A stretch of DNA of 64,000 nucleotides from Bacteroides sp. (lineage in GTDB: Bacteria; Bacteroidota; Bacteroidia; Bacteroidales; P3), in contig JAMPIH010000009.1 of assembly GCA_023662825.1 (NCBI GenBank), positions 32,355 to 96,354 on the forward strand, written 5' to 3'. The position numbers and the translations under genes are program-made. The first letter of the stretch is position 1; every line of letters begins with the position of its first letter. Under the pieces are notes generated by a model. It ran no database searches. It saw only the letters and a list, made by a program, of their open reading frames with translations, and was not told the DNA's origin. Positions 7,988 to 17,796 of this stretch are shown here, piece after piece.

Positions 7988-9919
7988 CTACCCGCGCAAG
8001 CGGAAGTTGAGCGCGCCTTGGGGCGTTATAAGTTCTTCGGCCAGCAGGTAGCGCCAGAGTTCCTTCAGTGTGTTTTCCTCTTCGTCTGCCAGCAAGGTTT
8101 CTAAAAATTTGAAATCGAATTCCCGGTTTTGCAGCGAGGGTCTGACGGAATCGAAAAGCTGCTTGAGTTTCTTTTCCGGCACAGGCCTGCGCTTCTTTTC
8201 CAGACATACGTCGCAGCCTCCGCAGTCCTTGCCCTCGTGTTCCCCGAAATACTGCAGCAGGTAACGGTTCCGGCACAGGTTCCGCCCCTCGGCGTAGCCC
8301 AGCATCGCGTCTAACTTGCGGGTGGCGTTCTCCTTGCGCTCGGCATACACGGCCGGCTGCAGGAACACGGGCGCCTTTTCGCGGCGTTCCATCAAAAGGG
8401 TGATCGTGCCCCCTTGCGGCGCCGGTTCATAGGCGATCAGTTCCATACGGTTCAATTCGGACAGGATGCTGCACACCTTTTCGTAGGGAAGCCGGAGGCG
8501 TGCGGCCATCGCCTTTTCGTCGATGGACACGAAATCCGAAAAAAGCCGGCCACCGTAGGCGCGAAGCAGCGCCTGTATCACAGGTTCCAGGGCAGGATAG
8601 TCCACCGAATGTCGGTAAAGGGTTTTGTAGTCGGTTATGATATGTACCTTGCCCGATTCGCGCGCCTGGTCGGAAATGCGGAAGAATCCTTCTTTTTCCA
8701 GGAACGAGAGCGCCGAGAAAGTCTCGGCCAAGGGCAGGTTGTAGGCTCGGGCGAACGCGGCGGTCTCGAACGGAAAAGTCTGCCCCTGTCCCGAACCCGG
8801 CGGCACGCAGAGGTGGTTGCCCAAGGCGTCATATACCCGGCGTATGAACGGCATTTCCGGATAAGACCGGTTCAGGTTCTGCAAGGCGTCCGCCTTGTCG
8901 GAAGGGTGGTGTATCAGCAGGGCGAACGCGCGCTTGCCGTCGCGTCCGGCACGCCCCGCCTCCTGAAAGTAGGCCTCTATCGTGTCGGGCAGGTCTATGT
9001 GCACCACAAAGCGCACGTCCGGCTTGTCGATACCCATGCCGAATGCGTTGGTGGCCACCATCACCTGTGTCTTGTTCTCGATCCACGCCTGCTGGGCCTG
9101 CGAACGTTGCCCGTTGTCCAGCCCGCCGTGGTAGAACGAGGCCGCGATGCCCCGCTGTTGCAGGGTACGGGCTATATCCACGGTCTTGCGGCGGTTGCGC
9201 ACATACACGATGCCGCTGCCGCCCACCTTGCGGATGATGCGTTCCAGACGGCCTGTCTTGTCTTCATCGTAAATAACGTAGTAGGTAAGGTTCTCGCGCA
9301 CGAAACTCTTCTGGAACACCTTGCGCGGGTTTATCAGCAGTTTTTCCTGGATGTCGGCCACCACGTCGGGCGTGGCGGTGGCCGTGAGCGCCAGCAGCGG
9401 CACCTTGGGCAGGTATGCCCGCAGTTCGGCGATCTGCAGGTAGGGCGGGCGGAAGTCGTAGCCCCACTGCGACACGCAATGCGCCTCGTCCACCGCCAGC
9501 AGGCACACTTCCATGCGCTGCAGGTGCGCCAGAAACATCCGGTTGCGGCAACGTTCGGGCGATACGTAAAGGAATTTTATGCGTTGGTGAACCGCCGCGT
9601 TGAAGATAAGCTCGGTCTGCGTCTGCGAAAGGCCGGTATAGACCGCCTCGGCCGGAATGCCCCGTTTCTTGAGGTTCTCCACCTGGTCCTTCATCAAAGC
9701 GATAAGGGGCGATATGACAATGCACACGCCCCTCATGGCCAATGCCGGCACCTGAAAACATATCGACTTTCCGCCGCCGGTGGGAAGCAGCGCCAAGGCG
9801 TCCTTTCCCTGCAAGACGTGTTCGATAATGTCCTGCTGCAGGGGGCGGAATTCATCGTACCCCCAGTGCCGGCGCAGTATCTCGTGGATGTCGGAAGTCT
9901 CCAGCCTATTTGTTTCCAA
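7988..9919 (-). CDS. recQ: ATP-dependent DNA helicase RecQ
   Basis: RecQ unwinds DNA 3' to 5' during recombination and fork repair. The 643-residue protein has the Q motif and motif 0 (WGYDEFRPLQQDII), Walker A (LLPTGGGKS), DEAH box (VDEAHCVSQWGYDFRPPY, with the aromatic-rich loop), and motif VI (QEAGRAGRDG). The RecQ zinc-binding domain follows: CRNRYLLQYFGE, then CGGCDVC near residue 570-580. A winged-helix segment precedes it. There is no recognisable HRDC domain at the end, so it is of the shorter kind. It starts at 9919, overlapping the end of the upstream DUF5689 gene by 14 bases, suggesting translational coupling in a minus-strand run. Confidence 0.95.
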   Translation of the reverse strand: METNRLETSDIHEILRRHWGYDEFRPLQQDIIEHVLQGKDALALLPTGGGKSICFQVPALAMRGVCIVISPLIALMKDQVENLKKRGIPAEAVYTGLSQTQTELIFNAAVHQRIKFLYVSPERCRNRMFLAHLQRMEVCLLAVDEAHCVSQWGYDFRPPYLQIAELRAYLPKVPLLALTATATPDVVADIQEKLLINPRKVFQKSFVRENLTYYVIYDEDKTGRLERIIRKVGGSGIVYVRNRRKTVDIARTLQQRGIAASFYHGGLDNGQRSQAQQAWIENKTQVMVATNAFGMGIDKPDVRFVVHIDLPDTIEAYFQEAGRAGRDGKRAFALLIHHPSDKADALQNLNRSYPEMPFIRRVYDALGNHLCVPPGSGQGQTFPFETAAFARAYNLPLAETFSALSFLEKEGFFRISDQARESGKVHIITDYKTLYRHSVDYPALEPVIQALLRAYGGRLFSDFVSIDEKAMAARLRLPYEKVCSILSELNRMELIAYEPAPQGGTITLLMERREKAPVFLQPAVYAERKENATRKLDAMLGYAEGRNLCRNRYLLQYFGEHEGKDCGGCDVCLEKKRRPVPEKKLKQLFDSVRPSLQNREFDFKFLETLLADEEENTLKELWRYLLAEELITPQGALNFRLRG

Positions 9920-11303
9920 TAATCTTCACCTTATTTACTTCCCAAGTCGCCATATTCTCGGTGTCGCTCTTATACACGAACGCGATGCGGAAAGGTGTAT
10001 CCTTGTACGGCATCATGTCGATTTCGCCACTGCTTTGGAACGTGAAATTGTTCCCTGGATGCAGTACAGGAATTTCCAAGGTTGTCCAATCGGCATCGTT
10101 CGGGTTGGTATGCTTGGCAGGATCGTAGTCGGTGGAGATGCGAACGCTGAACCAATCGTAAGGTGCATCGAATTTATAGCTGAGGGCTTGCTCGAAACTG
10201 AACTGAGCCGAAGAAAAGCGTTCGGGAATGGTGATTTCCCGCGAGATAAGCCAATCTTCGTTTTCTTCCTTATTGCTTGACCCCTGCACCATAGCGCAAC
10301 CGTCTCCATACTTGCCCCAGGTCCAACGTGCGTTGCCCTCTAAGCTCACCACTTTGAAGTCCAGCAGGTCGGTGCTGAACGAAGCGGAGAATATCGGGTA
10401 GTTCACCTCGCTGGTGGCGTTGAACTTGGCGGTGTCCAGATCGGAGAACGAACGCAGGTAGAACTGCTTGGTGTCGCCGTAGATGGCGTAGATACAGGTC
10501 ATGTCGCCGATACCGGCCGGCACGGGACGGCGGAAGAAACGGCAGGCGCTGCTGGTACGCAGCACGAACGAACCCTCTCCGTCAATGCTGAAATAACGGT
10601 TGGTCGAGGTGGGGTTGGTGCCGGTGGGAGGCGCGGGCGCGAATTCCATACCTACCTCGTCGCCCGAAAACTGCACGTTGCGCAGGATAACCAGCTGGTT
10701 GTAGAGTGCCGGGTTTTCCAGTTCGGAAATATCGGTGATTTCGATAGGTTGCGGCAGTTCCGCCGGATCGGTAGGCGGCAGGCCTTTCTTGAACACGTGG
10801 CGAACGAACACAGCATCGGGAATACGGCCTAAGGAAACCGAGCCGTTGTCGTCGGCATAGCGGAAGCCTAATTGCGGCAGGTTCTCGTATTTGCCGACAT
10901 ACAGTCCGGAGCAGTTGATGTACAGTTCCTGTCCAACGGGGTAGAAGTTGTACAGACCCGTCTTGTCCACGCTGAGGTTCAGGGCGCGGTCGCAGTTCTT
11001 GTCGCGCACGTACATGCTCTTGTAGATGTTTCCCGACACGTCGTTTCCGATAACCGTCACGTTGAGATAGATGTCTTTCCATACGGAATCGCCGTTCTCG
11101 ATTTCCAAGAACTGACCCACCGAATCGAAATCGCCAGGATAATAACCGTAGAGTTCATCGAGGCTCATTATCTTGGCGTTGGCCGGTTCGAAATCAAGGT
11201 CGGCCGGCGGCAGGTCGTCGTGTTGGAACTTAACGCAGGAAGAAAGCATCAAGCCCGTTCCCAATGCCAAAAGGCTCAATTTTACGATGTTGTATGTTTT
11301 CAT
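9906..11303 (-). CDS. DUF5689-domain lipoprotein with a C-terminal jelly-roll-like region
   Basis: A 465-residue predicted surface or periplasmic lipoprotein. The signal peptide ends in the lipobox LMLSSC with Cys at about residue 23. Residues about 45-290 match the DUF5689 pattern seen in Bacteroidota (VIGNDVSGNIYKSMYVRD, YPVGQELYINCSGLYVGKY, ENPALYNQLVILRNVQF). The C-terminal half (SASFSTDLLDFKVVSLEG, WTWGKYGDGCAMVQG, EDWLISREITIPER) looks like a choice-of-anchor/jelly-roll domain common in exported Bacteroidota proteins. It follows the shorter DUF5689 gene by 15 bases and overlaps recQ by 14. With the TonB receptor upstream it probably forms an outer-membrane uptake or binding set; ligand unknown. 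Confidence 0.85.
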   Translation of the reverse strand: MKTYNIVKLSLLALGTGLMLSSCVKFQHDDLPPADLDFEPANAKIMSLDELYGYYPGDFDSVGQFLEIENGDSVWKDIYLNVTVIGNDVSGNIYKSMYVRDKNCDRALNLSVDKTGLYNFYPVGQELYINCSGLYVGKYENLPQLGFRYADDNGSVSLGRIPDAVFVRHVFKKGLPPTDPAELPQPIEITDISELENPALYNQLVILRNVQFSGDEVGMEFAPAPPTGTNPTSTNRYFSIDGEGSFVLRTSSACRFFRRPVPAGIGDMTCIYAIYGDTKQFYLRSFSDLDTAKFNATSEVNYPIFSASFSTDLLDFKVVSLEGNARWTWGKYGDGCAMVQGSSNKEENEDWLISREITIPERFSSAQFSFEQALSYKFDAPYDWFSVRISTDYDPAKHTNPNDADWTTLEIPVLHPGNNFTFQSSGEIDMMPYKDTPFRIAFVYKSDTENMATWEVNKVKIIGNK

Positions 11304-11318
11304 GATTTTCCTCCTGTT

Positions 11319-12143
11319 TTATCGGTTGATGCTGTTTTGTACGGGTTCGGGAAATCCGAAGATATCGTCCTTGTCGCGGAAGTAGAATTGGGGAGTTCCG
11401 TTGTAGATTCCCAGAATACCGATCACATTTCCAAAACCCTCAGGAATAATGTCGTTGGCAAATGAAGCCTTGGTGCTGTTGCGGCAAACGAGGGCATTTT
11501 CATCCTCTTTGTCGAAGATTTTGCGGTCGGATCCGTTCCCGACATCTCCGGCGGTGGCGAAAGTAAGCCCTGCATCTACGAAATACACCGAGTCGATTCG
11601 TATCAGCATGCCGATATAAGGTTCGGGAAAATCTTTGATTTCTTTGATGGTTAACGCAATGGGTTCGGGCATGTTGGCGGCTGAAGCGTATCCCTTGCGG
11701 AAAAAGTGTTCCTCGCATTCGGGTTCGTAAAGGCGTTGCACCACATTGTTGCCTTGGTTGGCGATCTGCGGCTGGCCTCCGTAAAGCCCCATCGCCAGCC
11801 CCTTCAACGAAATGACCAGGCGTTGGCCGATGGGATACTTATGGTGGTTGTTGGTCATCTCGATCTCGATATCGATGCCGGCGGTTTCGTCTTGCAGGTA
11901 AATCTTCTTGTAGATGTTGCCCGATACGTCGTTGCCTACCACCACGCCTTCGATATACCATGCCGAATCGAGGTCGGTATAGCTGATCTGGCCGAACCGG
12001 TCGATCAGTTCCTTGATCGTGATGTTGGCCTTCAAATCCGTATCGGGGGCGGCGGGAATCTCGGGATCGCCCACGCAGGAGAAAAGCCCCGCCAGCGCCA
12101 GCACCGGCAGAATCCTGAGTGATATGTTGCGGAATGTTTTCAT
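11319..12143 (-). CDS. DUF5689-domain lipoprotein, short paralogue
   Basis: A 274-residue lipoprotein with signal peptide and lipobox LAGLFSC (Cys about residue 23). It shares the DUF5689 signature with its neighbour: VVGNDVSGNIYKKIYLQDE, KYPIGQRLVISLKGLAMGLY, EPYIGMLIRIDSVYF. It lacks the C-terminal jelly-roll extension, so the pair looks like a duplication followed by domain gain or loss. It lies 19 bases after the TonB-dependent receptor and 15 bases before the longer paralogue. Its role is not known; partner of the receptor is an inference from position. Confidence 0.85.
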   Translation of the reverse strand: MKTFRNISLRILPVLALAGLFSCVGDPEIPAAPDTDLKANITIKELIDRFGQISYTDLDSAWYIEGVVVGNDVSGNIYKKIYLQDETAGIDIEIEMTNNHHKYPIGQRLVISLKGLAMGLYGGQPQIANQGNNVVQRLYEPECEEHFFRKGYASAANMPEPIALTIKEIKDFPEPYIGMLIRIDSVYFVDAGLTFATAGDVGNGSDRKIFDKEDENALVCRNSTKASFANDIIPEGFGNVIGILGIYNGTPQFYFRDKDDIFGFPEPVQNSINR

Positions 12144-12162
12144 CTTGTTCGGTTTTTAAGGG

Positions 12163-14907
12163 TTAGAAACGTACGCCTACGTTGATAAAGAAAGTGGTTC
12201 CGTAGGAGTAGAAATAACGGGGCGGATATTTGTCCACGTTGTGTTCGGCATAGTCGAAACGGCGTTGTTCGTAGCCGCCGCTCTTTATCTTGCGGTTGTT
12301 GGTTACGTTCTGCACCGAAGCGTTCACGTTGATCTGCCAGCCTTTCATGCGGAAGACCTTGCCGATGGAGAGGTCGAGCGTAAAGCCGCCTTTCAGTTTT
12401 TCCTGATCGAGAATCGAGGCCAGAAGCCTGCTGTCGTCGGCCGAAACCCCTTCGATGGCGGCCGTGGTGCGGCGTTCGGGGTTCATGCTCAGGTAACTGT
12501 TGCTTACGTAGTTGAGGTTGGCGTTCAGATAGATGTTGAAGGGCGCCTGATAGTTCAGGCCGAGCGAACCGGCCATTTCGGGTGTTCCGGTAACATGGAG
12601 GTTCTTGTAATAAACGGTGTTGCTCCGGTCGGCGAACGCCCCGTTTTCGGGCGAGATGATGGCGTTGGGATTGCTGTTGTAGCGGTAGTTGCCGACAGAG
12701 GCTATCAGGGTGGCGCTCAACTGCGGGATAATCTTCACGTCCACGCCCAGTTCGATGCCCTGATGGATCTTGTCCACGCCGTTGAGCGTGTAGTTCACAT
12801 AGGTGCGGTAGTCGTCGTGGTAGAACGAGAAGGCTTCCATGCCGTCGAAGAACATCGTGTGGTAGAGGCTCAACCGGCCTTGAACCACCGGGGTCTTGAG
12901 CACGTAGTTCAGATCCACCGAGAAGATCTTTTCGTTAACCAGCTTGGCCACATCGTCCTTGATGCGGGGCGAGAGGTAGGCGTTGCGCAGATACGGGGCG
13001 CGGGTCTTCCACAGCACGTTGGCGAAAATGTAGTTGCGGCCGTTTATCTTCCAGGTGGCGCCGGCCTTGAGCGCGTAGTTGTAGAAACCGTGCACATCTC
13101 CCTTGCCCTTGGAGTTTTCGGGGGCGCGGCCGTTGCGCATGTGGCCGTAGCGCCAGAACTGGGTCGTGGAGAACTCGGCTCCGGCGTAGAAATCCCAGTG
13201 GGCGTAGTCGAACAGTCCCATGGCGTATAACTGACCGTAAACCAAGTGCATGTCGTAATTGTAGCCGAATTTGTCTCCTTTCTCGATAATGCGGTTGGGG
13301 TTGTCGAGGTCGTTCTGTATTTCGTCGGCGTCCGACGAGAAGTCGCGTTCGGCGAATTGGTCGATGTCGGTCCAGAACGTGCCGCCCAGGAGGTCGTCCA
13401 TCACCTTGAAGTTCTTGGTGATGCTGTGGCGGAAACGGATGCCGGCGTTCAGCTTGGCGTGTTCGGTGAAGGTCTGGTTCAGCACGGAGCTGAGGTTGAA
13501 GTCGTTCACATCGTTGCGGCGTTCTTCCAGTATATATTTCGACTGCCGTCCGAGCGCGTTCTGGGCGTAGTTCACCTGATAGAGGTTATCCCAGTTCACT
13601 TGGCTCACGCTGGGGTCGTTGCGCCACAGGTCGGCCACCATGGCGGCCGTGGCGGGGTCTTCGTAGTAGGAGGGAAGGTAGCGGTAGTAGTCGGGCCGCG
13701 GGTCGGGGGCGTCGTACCAGTTGAGCGAGGTGGTTCCGTAGCGGCCGAACTGGTAGCTGGCCACGGTGGAGACCTTGGTGTTGGTGCCCGGGTCGTAGTC
13801 CCACACCAACTGGAAGGTGGGCAGGAAGGTGTTGCGCACGCGGGCCGAACGGATCTTCCCGTCTTGGTAGCCCCAGTTGCCGTTGTAGTACTGGCTTCCC
13901 ACCAAGTCGTACACTTCCTGGTAGGAACCGCCCTGCATGGCGCGCTGGGTGGGTGAGCCGAAGGCCACGAGGCTCAGGGCGTGGCCGGTGGAGCCGAAGC
14001 GTTTCTCCACCGAGAGGTAATAGCCCCAGCCGTCGTAGAACAGTCCGTCGGGCGTGCCTTTCTTGTCGTAGTTTTTGTTGAAGCGGGGAACGCGTACCTT
14101 GCTCGAGGAATTATCCACCAGGCCGTTGCCCCAGCGGCGCGACACGTTGAGCGCCACCGCCCAGCCGTTCTTGAGCAGTCCGGAACCGTAGGCGTACATC
14201 AGCCGGTGGGTGTAGGTGCGGTTGGAGAGCGCGTAGGAGAATTTATGCTGGCGGGGCATCGCCGAGGCGCGCATGTTGATGTTCTGCTCGCCGCCTAAGT
14301 TTCCGAATCCGAACCCGTTGGGCTTGAGCCCGCTCACGGATTCCTTGTTGCGGGTGGCATCGTTGATGCCGCCCCATTCGGCCCAGGAAGCGCGGCCGTT
14401 TTCGGGATCGTTCATCAGGGCGCCGTTGATGAAGACGGTGTTGTTCTCGTTGTCGTAACCACGGGGGCGGAAATAGGCGAACCCCAGGTTGTAGCCGGCC
14501 GCCTTGTCGAAAATGTCTTCCGACTGGGTCTCGAGCCCGGCCACCGTCTGGCCGCCGTAGCCCATGTCTTCGTCGCCGTCGAGTTCCAGCGAGGTAACGT
14601 CGCCGGACGCGATTCCCTGGGTCTCTTCCAAATAATAAACCCCGTTACTGAAATCCTTTACGTTGATGATCTCGGATTTGTAACCGGGGGCTGACACGGT
14701 AAGCGACACCTTGCCTTTTTCGGGAATGTTGCCGAGGGTAAACGTGCCGTCTGGCTGCACCGATACCCGTTCGACCCCTACCGATACTTGGGCGGTCGGG
14801 ATGGGGTTCTTTGTCCGTTTCTCCAAAACTGTTCCGCCCAGCTGCCGTTGTGCCATCGAAAACGACACGATGCAGAAAAGCGATAGGAGCGTGACCAATT
14901 GCTTCAT
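12163..14907 (-). CDS. TonB-dependent outer-membrane receptor
   Basis: A 914-residue receptor that would import a ligand across the outer membrane using TonB energy. It has a signal peptide (LLSLFCIVSFSMAQ), then a carboxypeptidase-regulatory-like beta domain at about 20-100 (LGGTVLEKRTKNPIPTAQVS ... SAPGYKSEIINV). A plug-like region follows with RPRGYDNENNTVFINGALMN near 150-170, and then a long barrel rich in aromatic strand ends. The C-terminus (FFINVGVRF) ends in Phe, as expected for an outer-membrane barrel. No SusD gene follows; instead two DUF5689 lipoproteins do. The substrate cannot be inferred. Confidence 0.92.
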   Translation of the reverse strand: MKQLVTLLSLFCIVSFSMAQRQLGGTVLEKRTKNPIPTAQVSVGVERVSVQPDGTFTLGNIPEKGKVSLTVSAPGYKSEIINVKDFSNGVYYLEETQGIASGDVTSLELDGDEDMGYGGQTVAGLETQSEDIFDKAAGYNLGFAYFRPRGYDNENNTVFINGALMNDPENGRASWAEWGGINDATRNKESVSGLKPNGFGFGNLGGEQNINMRASAMPRQHKFSYALSNRTYTHRLMYAYGSGLLKNGWAVALNVSRRWGNGLVDNSSSKVRVPRFNKNYDKKGTPDGLFYDGWGYYLSVEKRFGSTGHALSLVAFGSPTQRAMQGGSYQEVYDLVGSQYYNGNWGYQDGKIRSARVRNTFLPTFQLVWDYDPGTNTKVSTVASYQFGRYGTTSLNWYDAPDPRPDYYRYLPSYYEDPATAAMVADLWRNDPSVSQVNWDNLYQVNYAQNALGRQSKYILEERRNDVNDFNLSSVLNQTFTEHAKLNAGIRFRHSITKNFKVMDDLLGGTFWTDIDQFAERDFSSDADEIQNDLDNPNRIIEKGDKFGYNYDMHLVYGQLYAMGLFDYAHWDFYAGAEFSTTQFWRYGHMRNGRAPENSKGKGDVHGFYNYALKAGATWKINGRNYIFANVLWKTRAPYLRNAYLSPRIKDDVAKLVNEKIFSVDLNYVLKTPVVQGRLSLYHTMFFDGMEAFSFYHDDYRTYVNYTLNGVDKIHQGIELGVDVKIIPQLSATLIASVGNYRYNSNPNAIISPENGAFADRSNTVYYKNLHVTGTPEMAGSLGLNYQAPFNIYLNANLNYVSNSYLSMNPERRTTAAIEGVSADDSRLLASILDQEKLKGGFTLDLSIGKVFRMKGWQINVNASVQNVTNNRKIKSGGYEQRRFDYAEHNVDKYPPRYFYSYGTTFFINVGVRF

Positions 14908-14977
14908 GGTTGCCGTATTTAGCGTTGTGTGATAGTCAGTGTATTTGGTGAAATAGCCATTCGGAATGGCTAAGGCG

Positions 14978-14985
14978 CAAATTTA
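14978..14985 (-). promoter_or_regulatory. -7 promoter element for the TonB-receptor run
   Basis: On the minus strand this is TAAATTTG, matching TAnnTTTG, about 70 bases before the receptor start and after the comEC stop. The -33 element is not clear. It suggests the 5.9-14.9 kb run starts its own transcript. Confidence 0.45.
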
Positions 14986-15058
14986 CGGAAAAAAAGCTAT
15001 TGACAGCGGGGTGTTGATAAGTGGGCGGAGGTGTTGATAAAGTAAGTGAAAAATCCAA

Positions 15059-16597
15059 CTATCCCACCCAAAGGAACAACAGCAGCAGCCCCAATGTGCG
15101 GCGGATCAGGGGCGCGGAACGCTGTTTGGCCGCCAGATAGCCCGTGCTCACCACACCGTAGAGCAGCATGGCGGCCGGCAGCGAGATGGAAAGGTCGGCC
15201 AGGGCTGCGGGCAGCCGCCCGATGGCCTCCACCCCGAAATTCATGCAGCGCAGCAACAGTTCCATAAAGCGGGCGAGCCACAGGGCAAGCGGTGTCCAGG
15301 CCAGCGAGACCAACGAGATGCCGATGCCCATGGGCAGCGCGATGTTCACCAGGGGCGCCACCAGGCAGTTGCCGATCAGGAAATACGTGGGGAAATTCCC
15401 GAAAAGGCAGAGGATAACGGGCAGGGTGGCCAGCTGGGCGGAGAGTGAGGCGGTAACCAGGTTGTTGAAGAAACGGAACACCCTGTTTTTGAGACGCCGG
15501 CGGTTCAGCATCGGGTTCAGCAGCGTAAGCCCCGCCACGGCCGAATACGACAGCAGGAAACCCGCGTCGTACAGCAGGGCGGGCTTTATCAGCAGCAGGA
15601 TCAGGGCGGAAACGGCCAGGGAGCGGGTTGTCTTCACCTCCCGTCCCAAACATTCTCCCAATCCCACCACCGTAAACATGTAGGCGGCCCGGTTTACCGA
15701 GGGCGACAGCCCCGTAAGCACGGCATAGCCCCATACAGGCAGCAGCACCAGCAGGAACCGCAGCCATTTCTGCCATTTCCTGCGGCCGAGAAACGAAAGG
15801 GCGGCCGCCAGCATACAGGAAAAGATGCTCAGGTGCATGCCCGACACCGCCAGCACATGGATGATGCCGCTCCTTCGGTAGGCTTCCTCGATCGGGTCGC
15901 CGCCCCGCTCGCCCAGAATCAGGGCCTTGGCCACCGCCAGCTCGCTGCCGTCCATGCCGCAGCCTTCCCAGAAACGCCCCAGTCTCTTCCGCAGGTCCTG
16001 TGCGCCGCGCTTGAACCTTTTCCATGGCGGAAGCCTGTGTTCGGTCTGTATCCCGAACGCCTGCGCCGAAAGGAAAGTCTGCGCGTAGATGCCTTTCTTC
16101 GCCATAAAGCGCCCGTAGTCGAAATAAACGCTGTCGCGCCCCACAAAGCCTTCGATGGGGCGCAGTTCCGCCCGGGCCACGATCCGGTCGCCGTAGCGGG
16201 GAAGTGTCAGGGTGGAATCCTTGGTGAAATAACAGCGCACCAGCCCGCGGACTTCCCGCCACATGCCGTCGTTGCCGGTGCAGACCAGTTTGGCCGTGGC
16301 CCGGAAACTGCGCTCCCTTTCCTGCGGTTCCTCGCACAGTTCCAGTATGGCATAGGGTTCTATGCCGGCATGCACATAGTGCTTGGGGTCTTTGAGCGGG
16401 TCGGAAATCTCGATATTGGCTGCGCCGAGACACACCGCGATGCAGCACCACGCCAAGCCTTTGCTTTGTTTTTGTCCGAACAGGAAAAGCGGCAGCGCGG
16501 GCAATAAAAAAAGCAGGCCCGCCTTATGCAAAAGCAGGCCTGCGACGTATCCGGATAAAAAACAATAAAGGGCGGGAAAGCTTAGGTGCCGCCTCAA
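15059..16597 (-). CDS. comEC: ComEC/Rec2-family DNA uptake channel protein
   Basis: ComEC-family proteins move single-stranded DNA across the inner membrane during natural transformation. The 512-residue protein has an N-terminal membrane pair and a DUF4131-like soluble region (about 60-190, with RATAKLVCTGND and LPRYGDRIVARAEL). The multi-span competence domain is announced by EAYRRSGIIHVLAVSGMHLS near 245-265, the family's best-conserved segment. It ends after the spans without the metallo-beta-lactamase-like domain found in Bacillus ComEC. The start overlaps the stop of the SpoIID-like gene by 4 bases (ATGA), so the two are translationally coupled. Confidence 0.92.
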   Translation of the reverse strand: MRRHLSFPALYCFLSGYVAGLLLHKAGLLFLLPALPLFLFGQKQSKGLAWCCIAVCLGAANIEISDPLKDPKHYVHAGIEPYAILELCEEPQERERSFRATAKLVCTGNDGMWREVRGLVRCYFTKDSTLTLPRYGDRIVARAELRPIEGFVGRDSVYFDYGRFMAKKGIYAQTFLSAQAFGIQTEHRLPPWKRFKRGAQDLRKRLGRFWEGCGMDGSELAVAKALILGERGGDPIEEAYRRSGIIHVLAVSGMHLSIFSCMLAAALSFLGRRKWQKWLRFLLVLLPVWGYAVLTGLSPSVNRAAYMFTVVGLGECLGREVKTTRSLAVSALILLLIKPALLYDAGFLLSYSAVAGLTLLNPMLNRRRLKNRVFRFFNNLVTASLSAQLATLPVILCLFGNFPTYFLIGNCLVAPLVNIALPMGIGISLVSLAWTPLALWLARFMELLLRCMNFGVEAIGRLPAALADLSISLPAAMLLYGVVSTGYLAAKQRSAPLIRRTLGLLLLFLWVG

Positions 16598-17784
16598 TCG
16601 CCCAGTTTTCCGGCGGGCAGTTCCTCCAGAGACTTGATGGTTACGCCGGTGTAGTAGTGTTCAACCGCTTCCCGCACCGAGTACCCCAAATCGATCATCC
16701 TTACCACGCCTTCCTGACTGAGGCCTACGCCATGGCCGTAGCCGCGACCCGAAAGGATAACGTCGTTCCCTTTGGTATCGACCGAGAAAAAGGTTGACCG
16801 CAACTGCATATCGCGACGGATATTCTTAAGCGGGATTCCTCCCGCGAAGTTTACTTTCCTTACCGGCTGCTGAAAGTGCAGGGCGCTGTCTTTCATTACG
16901 GAATTATGGATGTCGTAGCCGTATTTCCTGTTGAGGAACGACAGCCATTCCGACCGGGGCATCACTTTTTCCCATACGGCGTTCTTCATGCCGAGCGAGA
17001 AAGTGTCGGGCACCGAGCGCAGATAGCTTACCGGCGCGTTCCACACGTCTTCCGAATTGGCGGTCTGTCCGCCCGAATTGGAGTAGAACGAGGCGGTGAT
17101 CAGGTTGTCCTTGCCGTCCACGATCACCTTGCCGGCACTCTGCACGGTGGCGGTGAGGATAATGGGGGTGTTGTTGCGGCATTTATATACCTGGCAGTGC
17201 ACGTTGTCGCAGAGGTCGAAGCCTTCTTCGTTGTGGCGGCGCAGGTTGCCCATGGCGTAGGTGCGCGAGATGATGGCCTGCACCTTGTAGAAATCGGTCT
17301 GGTCGCTGATGCCGCGCACTTCCGACTGAACCACGCCCGCCACGTAGTTTTCCAGATCCACGTGGTTGATGAAGAACAGCACCGTCTTGTCCACGCTCAC
17401 GTCCAGATGGTCGTCGTAAAAGCGTTTCTGTTCGGCGTTCTTACTGTCTTCCTGCAGGCTGAAGATGGCCTTGAGCCCCTTGCCCTCGAAAATCAGGTTG
17501 TAGAAAACGCCCACCAGCTCGTCGTTCTTGCGCAGGTCGATCTGTCCGTCCTTGATCGAGATGAGCAGGGATTCGCCCGCGGCCATTTCCATGATGGGCT
17601 TGTGGTCGCCGTCGTAAACGCGGTACTGGCCCAACTCGGCGGTAAAGTACGCCCGTGAGAAGCTTTTGTCCGACAGGATCCGTATCGAAAGATCCGTGCC
17701 GAATCCCGTGGCGGGCAGCAGAATCAGGAGCGAGAGCAACATCCCCGCCATCCATCGTTTTCCGTTTGAGTGCAAATTTTTCAT
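16594..17784 (-). CDS. SpoIID/LytB-domain protein
   Basis: SpoIID-family enzymes are lytic transglycosylases on stem-peptide-free peptidoglycan in spore formers; in Bacteroidota the role is unclear. The 396-residue protein has a signal peptide (MLLSLLILLPATGFG) and the domain's hallmarks: NYVAGVVQSEVRG near 155, FYKVQAIISRTYAMGNL near 180, YSNSGGQTANSEDVW near 240 and GRGYGHGVGLSQEG near 355-370. It lies 12 bases after lpxB and overlaps comEC by 4. The conserved domain is clear; activity on cell-wall glycan is an inference. Confidence 0.9.
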   Translation of the reverse strand: MKNLHSNGKRWMAGMLLSLLILLPATGFGTDLSIRILSDKSFSRAYFTAELGQYRVYDGDHKPIMEMAAGESLLISIKDGQIDLRKNDELVGVFYNLIFEGKGLKAIFSLQEDSKNAEQKRFYDDHLDVSVDKTVLFFINHVDLENYVAGVVQSEVRGISDQTDFYKVQAIISRTYAMGNLRRHNEEGFDLCDNVHCQVYKCRNNTPIILTATVQSAGKVIVDGKDNLITASFYSNSGGQTANSEDVWNAPVSYLRSVPDTFSLGMKNAVWEKVMPRSEWLSFLNRKYGYDIHNSVMKDSALHFQQPVRKVNFAGGIPLKNIRRDMQLRSTFFSVDTKGNDVILSGRGYGHGVGLSQEGVVRMIDLGYSVREAVEHYYTGVTIKSLEELPAGKLGD

Positions 17785-17796
17785 ATCCCTGTCATA

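Noticed and set aside
8414..9922. 502-residue plus-strand frame over recQ
   Set aside because: A shadow of recQ: low-complexity His/Arg/Val composition and no recognisable motif.
14998..15050. GGTGTTGATAA occurring twice 20 bases apart after comEC
   Set aside because: Two short copies in a small spacer are within chance expectation and no other feature supports a function.
14997..16451. 484-residue minus-strand frame over comEC
   Set aside because: It is the +1 shadow of comEC; the true frame contains the conserved competence-domain motif.
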